The translations under genes and the position numbers were made by a program. Shown here one piece after another: positions 6,770-11,883 of a DNA stretch of 11,883 nucleotides (positions are counted from its first letter, which is position 1; each line of letters starts with the position of its first letter). Below the pieces are notes generated by a model. It made no database searches. It saw only the letters and a list, made by a program, of their open reading frames with translations, and was not told the origin of the DNA. The stretch comes from Pelagophyceae sp. CCMP2097 (lineage: Eukaryota; Sar; Pelagophyceae), in NCBI GenBank assembly GCA_026770575.1, contig MU657777.1, positions 8,617-20,499 of the forward strand, written 5' to 3'.

Positions 6770-7302
6770 CAACAATTGTATAAACAAAAAGATATAACTT
6801 TCCGAGAAGAAAAAAAAAGTTTTTGGCTTTTCGTTTGTTTTCGACACGGTCCAATCGCCGAGCCCAACTCGCCTGGCTCCTTCTCTAGAAACGACACAGG
6901 TACGGAACGTACATCTAGTGGGCTGTGAGCCCACAGCTCCGCTGGAAAGGTCAGAGGAGGGCACTGGCGGGGGGGGCGAGCGCTTTGAGGGGGTCGCGCG
7001 GGGTGGAGCCGAGGGCCCACCAGCGAAAAACTAGGCCCCGCGGCCCGGCGTGGGACGCATGGCCGCGTCGCGCGCTCTCAACGGACGTTATTTGACCTCG
7101 CACAAGCAGGGAAAGCGCCTCGACGACGTCGACGCAGCTTCGCCACGTGCCACGAGCCGGGCCAGCGCGAGGCTAACGCCCCCAATACCACGCCCGCGCG
7201 CCACTCCCCGACAAAAGTTACCCCAAATCCCTGTGTCGTTCCTAGAGAAGATTCTTCCAATTTAGGCGATTTAAGGCGGTTGTCCGCGTGGGTATAGAGC
7301 GT
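6770..7302. other. Non-coding stretch: A-rich patch, GC-rich patch and a 21-bp inverted pair
   Basis: An A-run at about 6810-6818 is followed by a GC-rich block (about 6955-7215). CTTCTCTAGAAACGACACAG at 6880-6899 has its near reverse complement at 7230-7250, CCTGTGTCGTTCCTAGAGAA, with one mismatch over 21 bases. Open frames are short and carry no domain. The similar peptide seen in two of them comes from this repeated 21-mer. Confidence 0.5.
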
Positions 7303-7379
7303 AATGACCCGTTGGGGGGCAAAAGGGGATTCACCAGATCATTATCCTTGGAGGTGATTGTGTGGCCCGGTATATATAC
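7303..7379. repeat. Composite repeat module with TATATATA, copy 1
   Basis: The left part (7303-7340, AATGACCCGTTGGGGGG...GATC) recurs at 7657-7693. The right part (7337-7379, GATCATTATCCTTGGAGGTG...TATATATAC) recurs at 8134-8176 with one mismatch over 43 bases. Here the two parts are joined at GATC. In the other copies each occurs alone next to different sequence, so the modules have been reshuffled or truncated. Confidence 0.88.
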
Positions 7380-7589
7380 CGAAACGCTCCCCCACACGCA
7401 TACCGTAGGAACAGGAGGTTTAGCGTGGAGAAAGACAAAATACGATAATGCACCGGGCCTTGGTCCGGCTCCGGTGGCGGCCTTGCTGCAGGTCTTGAAC
7501 ATGTTGCCCGGGGCGGGCTTACTGCGTGTCTTGAGCACGTGACCGCTGGGGGGTGGGGGCTTACCAAGGTAACACTCGCCAAAGTTGAG
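7380..7589. other. Non-coding stretch between repeat modules
   Basis: The sequence contains three similar GC-rich phrases around TCTTGAACATGTTGCCC, TCTTGAGCACGTGACC and CCGGCTCCGGTGG, but no clear tandem repeat. No domain is visible. The 198-codon minus-strand frame crossing it also spans the tRNA-like segment and repeats, so it is not credible as a gene. Confidence 0.4.
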
Positions 7590-7674
7590 TGCCCCTGCGG
7601 GAATCGAACCCGGGGCCATTCGCAAGTGATTGTGTATGTGAGCCGCATAAACCCGCAATGACCCGCTGGGGGCA
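7590..7674 (-). other. tRNA-like segment with consensus B box (tRNA-derived)
   Basis: On the minus strand, GGTTCGATTCC (7600-7610) matches the RNA polymerase III B box and tRNA T-loop exactly. Six terminal bases, TGCCCC, pair with GGGGCA at the other end, giving an acceptor-like stem over 85 bases, the size of a class II tRNA. A normal D arm and a clear anticodon arm are missing, so a working tRNA is unlikely. A tRNA-derived SINE or a decayed tRNA copy fits better. Its 5' end lies inside repeat module 7657-7693. Confidence 0.4.
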
Positions 7675-7693
7675 TAAGGGGATTCACCGGATC
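7657..7693. repeat. Copy of the left part of the 7303 module
   Basis: AATGACCCGCTGGGGGCATA at 7657-7676 continues to GGGGATTCACCGGATC and matches 7303-7340 with a few differences. It overlaps the 5' end of the tRNA-like segment. Confidence 0.85.
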
Positions 7694-7734
7694 CAGAGAT
7701 AATACGCATCAACACATGCGATCGCCAAAAGGAG

Positions 7735-7827
7735 ATTGCCGGTCTCCTATGACCGATCGCGTGTGCCGCTTCATATATAAACTGTGTCCGGGTTCGGCGA
7801 CAGTCGGATCGCCGATTCTCCGCTGTG
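7735..7827. repeat. 93-bp direct repeat, copy 1
   Basis: Identical to 8040-8132 except for two substitutions, with no indels; the offset is exactly 305. The unit contains CATATATAAAC, a TATA-like string, and then GTGTCCGGGTTCGGCGACAG. It begins ATTGCCGGTCTCC and ends CCGCTGTG. Copy 1 alone is preceded by AGGAG, which pairs with CTCCT inside the unit. High identity suggests a recent duplication. Confidence 0.95.
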
Positions 7828-7972
7828 CTCCCCCGCACGCCGCCGGAGGGACTTGCTCGTGAGGCGGAGTGGACTGGACACCAAAGTCCCTGCGCAGTAC
7901 GTGAGTTGTGCCTCGCACGTGGCTCCCCGTACTCGCATCCATCCCCTTGAACATATGCACTCCCCCGGCTAG
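7828..7972. other. Unique spacer between the two 93-bp repeats
   Basis: No match elsewhere in the window and no coding motif. It begins with a CCCCCGCACGCCGCC-type GC-rich run. Together with the tRNA-like fragment it makes up the interval between the duplicated units. Confidence 0.4.
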
Positions 7973-8045
7973 TGCCGTCTCTGGGAATCGAACCCGCGAC
8001 TCAGCTCCCACGCAAGCGTGATACTGATTGCCCATAACCATTGCC
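7973..8045 (-). other. tRNA-like fragment with consensus B box
   Basis: The minus strand has GGTTCGATTCC at 7984-7994, preceded by GAGTCGCG as in many tRNA T arms, and AGTATCACGCTTGCG upstream, as in an anticodon arm. The B box falls at tRNA positions 52-62 if the segment is 73 bases long. The acceptor ends do not pair, so this is a remnant or SINE head, not a gene. It ends where the second 93-bp repeat begins. Confidence 0.35.
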
Positions 8046-8132
8046 GGTCTCCTATGACCGATCGCGTGTGTCGCTTCATATATAAACAGTGTCCGGGTTC
8101 GGCGACAGTCGGATCGCCGATTCTCCGCTGTG
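8040..8132. repeat. 93-bp direct repeat, copy 2
   Basis: The partner of 7735-7827, with two substitutions. It is followed directly by the 8134-8176 module, whereas copy 1 is followed by unrelated DNA. This again shows modular assembly. Confidence 0.95.
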
Positions 8133-8133
8133 G

Positions 8134-8176
8134 GATCATTATCCTTGGAGGTGATTGTGGGGCCCGGTATATATAC
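8134..8176. repeat. Copy of the right part of the 7303 module
   Basis: GATCATTATCCTTGGAGGTG at 8134-8153, continuing to GGCCCGGTATATATAC, matches 7337-7379 over 43 bases with one mismatch. Confidence 0.92.
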
Positions 8177-8909
8177 TGCAGCGTATAGGAGCATGTCGTG
8201 GCTCTTTATATACCCAGTCACCAGCGGACCAGAGCACTGGGGCGCGATATCCCTTTTGCTCTTCCTATCTCACGATAGGAGACATCTCCGGTCCGCATCA
8301 GTTGCGAAACCGGGGCAATTTCCAAAATCAATTAAGTAATTAAATAATCAAATATTCTGGAAGATCAACGCGCTCTCTCGATGGAAATACTCACTAAACA
8401 CCGAAATTCTGGTGGATTTACCACTCAGCTCCCCAGTGCTATAATTGGTTTGGTCATTCATATGTTTCTCGGTCGCGATTTGAGAGTGTGAGCGCAATCG
8501 ATCTCCGATAGTCCCGTCGCATCGGAACTGGTGGGGGTGCCCATGAACTAGCTTCTGCAAAATGCCGTTTGTTCCCCCGACTCCGGTGGCCCGCGCGCGA
8601 AGCATTTCTTGCTCCGCGCGTTTCCCTTGATCGGGCCTTTCTCGGTCCATAGCAAACCGTTTTCGTCGCTCCTTGGGGCCACCGATCCGCGCCGAGGGCC
8701 GTCACCCGCGCGGGCAACGTCGCTTCCGCGCGCGCCCGCGCGCCCCGTTGCCATCTACCGAGGCTTCCTTCATCACAAACGAGTACGTTTCTTTCAGTCC
8801 GCTGGATGGCCGTTGAAGGTCAAGCTAGGGCTTTATTAACACTTTTGAACCCGAGCATCGTCTCACATCGCGCATGAAATTCCAGATGAAAATCTAAGTT
8901 AGGAAGAAG
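8177..8909. other. Non-coding stretch with an AT-rich patch and an alternating GC patch
   Basis: An AT-rich segment lies at about 8320-8355. CCCGCGCGGG (8705-8714) is a perfect 10-base palindrome, and CCGCGCGCGCCCGCGCG follows at about 8727-8743, an alternating purine-pyrimidine tract that could adopt Z-DNA. Open frames of up to about 100 codons show no recognisable domain. Confidence 0.45.
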
Positions 8910-9110
8910 CGCGAATCATCCAAAGAACGTAAGGTAGACCATTTCGATACCCGTAGACGACAAAAGGCCTATCGACTAAATCTTTTAAAATATTTTTGAA
9001 GCGTTTTCCTCAAGGTAGACCAGTTCGATCCCCGTAGACGACAAAAAACCTGCCGACTAAATGTTTTTAAATGTTTTTTTTAAGCATTTTCCTCAAGTGC
9101 GATGCGAAGG
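8910..9110 (+). repeat. Short dispersed repeat, two tandem copies (81-bp step)
   Basis: Copies start AAGGTAGACC at 8931 and 9012. Each has TTCGAT..CCGTAGACGACAAAA, then CGACTAAAT, a T-rich run and TTTTCCTCAAG. Copy 1 also has the leader TCCAAAGAACGT, which is shared with the third copy at 9902. AGTTCGATCCC in copy 2 resembles a B box, but its flanks do not form a T stem. It may be a SINE-like unit with T-rich tails. Confidence 0.85.
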
Positions 9111-9343
9111 AGGGGGTCCGTGGCGCGGCTGTTTCGAGACCGGAATTGGTACTTGGCGATTCTTCGAAAAAGGACCGAAAGGACCTTAACTTCCAGCCTG
9201 CTGCACGCGCCCCGCCCATGGCGAAGTGGCGGCGGTTCGTGCGTTCGTTCGGGTCCACTGGCATCGCGTTGCGGTGGTAGTAAAGATTTCCAAGGGGCGC
9301 GTCTCCTTGGTGAGATACGGCGACAAATGTGACCCTCGAGCAC
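9111..9343. other. Non-coding stretch without recognised features
   Basis: A mixed sequence with short open frames on both strands and no motif. It separates the short repeats from the foldback at 9344. Confidence 0.4.
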
Positions 9344-9466
9344 CGTAACTCGCCAGGACATACCGAAAAAGGTGTGCGCGTCTAGGTCAGGATTATAGCC
9401 CTGGCCGAGACGAGCATATCTGCCTATAGCGCGTACACCTTTTCGGCATGTCCCGACGAGCTAGCG
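9344..9466. repeat. Foldback repeat with about 37-bp arms and inner hairpin
   Basis: The left arm (9344-9380) contains GGACATACCGAAAAAGGTGT and the right arm (9430-9466) contains ACACCTTTTCGGCATGTCC, pairing with a few mismatches and one-base indels. Within the interior, TCTAGGTCAGG and CCTGGCCGAGA form a second, imperfect stem. This is the same nested design as 6185-6297, without sequence similarity to it. Confidence 0.85.
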
Positions 9467-9774
9467 TGCTTTGATGCTTCTATAGGAAGCACCCTACTTA
9501 AAAAAAGAAGAAGATGGGAATTCCTAGGAACTTTCTCTGTAACAAAACAAGGACGGGAGTAAGTTAAATCCTCTTCGGTACCTCGGACCAAAAAGTCGCT
9601 AGCAGCGCCGGATCGCGCGCTCAGAACGCGGAGAAAATTGATGGGGTCCCGAGGGGACATGGCACCATCGCACTCCCCCCATCACCACACCGATCCGACA
9701 TCGTTGTGCCCGACTTTAGGCTGTACATCTTTCTTTCCAAACGAAATCTGGTTTTTAGAGGCTTTGAAACAGCC
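9467..9774. other. Non-coding stretch without recognised features
   Basis: An AAAAAAAGAAGAAGA purine run lies at about 9500-9513. No coding motif or repeat shared within the window was found. Confidence 0.4.
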
Positions 9775-9811
9775 GGGGGGGGGGGGGGGGGCACCCCCCG
9801 GTAGCGAACGC
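9775..9811. repeat. G-run/C-run module, copy 1 (17 consecutive G)
   Basis: Seventeen G are followed by CA, six C and GGTAGCGAACGC. The last G residues, GCA and the C-run can form a hairpin, and the G-run could form a quadruplex. The same module, with nine G, recurs at 10155-10182. Run length may be unreliable in the assembly. Confidence 0.88.
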
Positions 9812-9892
9812 TCCAGGCAGGCGAAATTTCGGATGTTTCAACTTATCGGTAGCCCAGGAGAAGCCCGAGGTTCAGCGTTGTTTCCAATTAGG

Positions 9893-10005
9893 CGCAGCTC
9901 GTCCAAAGAACGTAAGGTAGGCTAGTTCGATCCCCGTAGACGACTAAAGGCCTGCCGACTAAATCTGTTTTTTTAATGTTTTTGAAGCGTTTTCCTCAAG
10001 CGCGA
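9893..10005 (+). repeat. Short dispersed repeat, third copy
   Basis: TCCAAAGAACGTAAGGTAG at 9902-9920 matches 8919-8937. The unit continues through AGTTCGATCCCCGTAGACGA to TTTTCCTCAAGCGCGACG, matching copy 2 at 9012-9110. It directly abuts the inverted dispersed repeat at 10010. Confidence 0.88.
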
Positions 10006-10009
10006 CGTG

Positions 10010-10145
10010 AGGGGGTGAAAAACCACTTAGTCCAAGATAGCAGTCGAGACTGCGGACCGAGGAGCGGCTGTTGACATGAAAATATGACACCATCTGTCAC
10101 TGACGTATGCCCTGGCAAAAGGGATTTCCGGTCCCAGTGCCAGAG
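10010..10145 (-). repeat. Dispersed repeat, copy 2 (inverted relative to 4917-5052)
   Basis: The reverse complement of this segment aligns with 4917-5052 along its full length. It is closest at the 10098-10145 end and has small indels towards 10010. The boundary at 10145 is sharp, as at 4917. Together with the adjacent 9893-10005 repeat it may form one composite element framed by the two G-run modules. Confidence 0.85.
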
Positions 10146-10154
10146 GGGGGGTCC

Positions 10155-10182
10155 GGGGGGGGGCACCCCCCGGTAGCGAACG
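10155..10182. repeat. G-run/C-run module, copy 2
   Basis: Nine G, CA, six C and GGTAGCGAACGC, in the same orientation as 9775-9811. Another seven-G run lies just upstream at 10145-10151. The two modules lie 380 bases apart and enclose the repeats at 9893-10145. Confidence 0.88.
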
Positions 10183-10406
10183 CGCGAAAGAGCTCGATAT
10201 CCGATACTCACTCTATAGACCAATAGGACGCGGGCACCTGTACATCCTGTGTTCCCAAAAAGGATAGGAATCATGCAATTGCACGGTTTCGAATCCGATT
10301 CCCGTCGTCGGTAAAGTTGCTCCGGCGCACCCCCTGACCTCCCCTCCGTGCTCGGCGCCTGACAGTTGAAGGACGCAGAGCCGCATCATTAGAGAGCTTC
10401 AGCTCA
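10183..10406. other. Non-coding stretch without recognised features
   Basis: No domain, no shared repeat and no clear RNA structure were seen. Confidence 0.4.
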
Positions 10407-10438
10407 AATTGATACCCTATCGAATTGATACCCTATCA
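10407..10438. repeat. 16-bp tandem duplication
   Basis: AATTGATACCCTATCG is followed directly by AATTGATACCCTATCA: two units differing only in the last base. Confidence 0.9.
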
Positions 10439-10457
10439 AATAAAACCCCGTTAAAAA

Positions 10458-10502
10458 TTCCGTTGATATATAGAGCTTGTCTGTGCTTTCAGTCCAACGG
10501 AA
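10458..10502. repeat. Inverted repeat, 8-bp perfect arms
   Basis: TTCCGTTG (10458-10465) and CAACGGAA (10495-10502) pair around a 29-base interior. It lies just before another, longer foldback. Confidence 0.55.
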
Positions 10503-10509
10503 CCACGTG

Positions 10510-10542
10510 CGAGTTTGATTTCGCGGTCCCAAATCAAACTCG
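10510..10542. repeat. Perfect 12-bp inverted repeat with 9-base loop
   Basis: CGAGTTTGATTT (10510-10521) and AAATCAAACTCG (10531-10542) flank CGCGGTCCC. It is a compact hairpin and no T-run follows it. Confidence 0.85.
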
Positions 10543-11418
10543 TATCTAGGTACGGATTTGGCCCGAGGGCACCCCCGAGGCACCCCAGCCGACTCCCGTC
10601 CCGGGATCGATGGTGCGCAGTCAACAAGCCCATGCGCAGACGCCCGTCGATTTTCCGCATGGTGCGTCGACTCTAGCGGAATCGGCGTTTTGGGTGCTTG
10701 TGTTCGAGTTCGTACCCACCCGCGATGCGCTGTCGCGGCCGGTTCCGGGCGCTGCCGGATTGGTTGCTGGCGCCTGCGCGCAGTTCCCGCCGGTTGCCGG
10801 CGCGTGGCGGGTCCCGCAAAGGCCCGAACGCATGCTCCTCACGCGCCTTCCGATGCCACGTCGCTGCTGCCCAAGGGGTAGCCACAATGCGAAACAAAGT
10901 GCGGGCCGGCCCTGCGGGACCAAGGCGCGTCGATAGGGCCCATTCGGCGCCTCATTCCGACGAGAACTGACCGATATCCTTGACCCCTCTAGTCCAAGCC
11001 ACCGTGTCATGACGCCACCGCAACGAGCCAACGTAATTAAAAGAGAGAGGTTTCCGCCTGCGCTAGAAACCCCGCATCCTAGAGTCATAGTTAAGCTCAA
11101 ACTTCCGTCTTGCACATTTTCGTTTAGAGATTAGGAATATTGGTTGACTTGCCACGGTCTTTTCGGCGCGGGCTCTCAGATGTTTACATAAAGGGTTTCT
11201 CTTTTTCTGCGATAATCGAGTGAGGGCTCGCCTGTGGAGAGGTTACAAGGAAGGAAGAAGCACGTCGCGGCACTTTGCGGTGGTGCTTGACTGAAGGGGT
11301 CGTCGACGCACATAGTACAACAAGATAGTATCATGAAAGGGTCTGGGTTGGGGCTGTGAACGGCAGTTGTTTAGCTACGAAAATCTGAGCGAGTGCACAG
11401 CGTCGGTCGGAAGCCGAC
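10543..11418. other. GC-rich stretch with open frames but no recognised gene
   Basis: Open frames of 108 codons (10610-10936, plus) and 164 codons (11115-10621, minus) overlap here. Both peptides are rich in Ala, Pro, Arg and Gly, as expected from GC-rich non-coding DNA, and neither contains a known motif. Beyond 10950 the composition becomes mixed, with a purine run at 11039-11048. A small coding exon cannot be excluded, but nothing supports one. Confidence 0.45.
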
Positions 11419-11663
11419 AGATTTGCACCCGCCTGTTATGATATGTTCGTCGAGGGTTGCCTAGCAACTCATAACAGGCAGGTGAAATCCTATCGAGGGT
11501 TTGCGTCCGCAAAAGACTTACGAACACTCGAAACAGACGCAGAGTGCTCCCACGGCAGCTCGAAAGGCGGTAGATTTGCACCTGCCTGTTATGATATGTT
11601 CGTCGACTGGCGTTCAGCAACTCATAACAGGCAGGTGTAATCCTTTCGAGGGTTAGCGTCCGC
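11419..11663. repeat. Duplicated palindromic repeat, 153-bp period
   Basis: A 92-base unit at 11419-11510 recurs at 11572-11663, an exact 153-base step. In each, CACCYGCCTGTTATGA (11426-11441 and 11579-11594) pairs with TCATAACAGGCAGGTG (11469-11484 and 11622-11637) around a 27-base loop. The loop starts TATGTTCGTCGA and ends GCAAC in both, but its centre differs. In copy 2, outer segments CTCGAAAGG and CCTTTCGAG pair as well. The right flank, TCGAGGGTT.GCGTCCGC, is also conserved. Repeated peptides on the minus strand come from this structure. Confidence 0.93.
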
Positions 11664-11883
11664 GCCCAAAAGACGTGGGAGCTCGATAAGGGGCCCAACC
11701 GAGGTTTTATTACAAGAGCGCGCCGGAGGCACACGGAGGACCCGAAGGATACAGCCAAATCCCATTGCAATGCCCACGTAAATAATTGAAATTATTTAAC
11801 TAATCGCTGAACTTTTTTTTCCTCCTTATCTTTATTTTTATTATTTTTTTTCTTATTGAGCTATTTATTTTTTCTTTTTTTTG
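11664..11883. other. AT-rich end with small palindromes and pyrimidine tract
   Basis: CATTGCAATG (11763-11772) is a perfect 10-base palindrome, and TAAATAAT-TGAA-ATTATTTA (11779-11798) is an 8-bp hairpin. From about 11810 to 11882 the plus strand is almost entirely T with some C and a few A and G. Such a tract could be an element tail or low-complexity intergenic DNA. No gene is visible. Confidence 0.6.

Noticed and set aside
7242..7838. A 198-codon minus-strand open frame
   Set aside because: It crosses the tRNA-like segment and shuffled repeat modules; the peptide is a by-product of these.
7590..8045. Functional tRNA genes
   Set aside because: The B boxes are good, but the D arm and anticodon arm are not formed in either segment, and in the second the acceptor ends do not pair.
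10934..10944. A second GGGCCCATT like the proposed primer-binding site
   Set aside because: No retroelement lies next to it. It shows that this short string can occur by chance, which lowers confidence in the site at 3826.
11375..11770. A minus-strand open frame with an internally repeated peptide (PACYELL...TYHNRQVQ)
   Set aside because: The peptide repeat is explained by the 153-bp palindromic DNA repeat. Both strands give similar peptides because the unit is self-complementary.

Overview
The window looks like repeat-rich, intergenic nuclear DNA from a eukaryote. It holds one decayed Ty1/copia-class LTR retrotransposon on the minus strand, followed by about 7 kb of non-coding sequence packed with foldback (inverted) repeats, tandem repeats and dispersed short repeats. 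There is no prokaryotic operon structure, no Shine-Dalgarno-led gene set and no intact host protein gene that I can recognise. A GC-rich, Ala/Pro-heavy retroelement beside low-complexity and palindromic DNA would fit a protist or alga, but the sequence does not identify the lineage.

Region 1 (1-4849) is the retroelement, read right to left. A candidate 5' LTR covers about 3845-4849, with a TATA box on the minus strand. A possible primer-binding site follows, then gag (3779 down to about 2770), a CCHC zinc knuckle and a DTG aspartic protease (about 2770-1891), a stop codon, an HHCC pre-integrase zinc finger, the integrase core and the integrase C-terminal part, and an Ala/Pro-rich linker. The reading frame then runs into an 86-94 bp sequence at 1-90 that is also found at 4756-4849, in the same orientation. 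Both copies begin with TG when read in the element's direction, so I interpret them as the outer ends of the two LTRs. Essentially all of reverse transcriptase and RNase H is missing. Four frame changes and one TAG break the coding region.

Region 2 (4850-11883) has no convincing gene. It holds: a sequence of about 136 bp at 4917-5052 with an inverted copy at 10010-10145; a tandem array of palindromes with an exact 151-bp period (5385-5787); a perfect 21-bp inverted repeat enclosing a second hairpin (6185-6297); further foldbacks at 6707-6769, 9344-9466, 10458-10502 and 10510-10542; a mosaic of duplicated modules with TATA-like strings and tRNA-like B boxes (7303-8176); three copies of a short repeat ending in T-rich DNA (8910-9110 and 9893-10005); two G-run/C-run modules (9775-9811 and 10155-10182); and a second palindromic repeat duplicated at an exact 153-bp spacing (11419-11663). 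The window ends in a pyrimidine-rich tract.

The most unusual feature is the density of long foldbacks. Two of them are unrelated in sequence, but both are built as a hairpin plus spacer repeated at 151-153 bp. I cannot assign them a function. Possibilities are non-autonomous foldback transposons, palindromic satellite DNA or hairpin small-RNA precursors.
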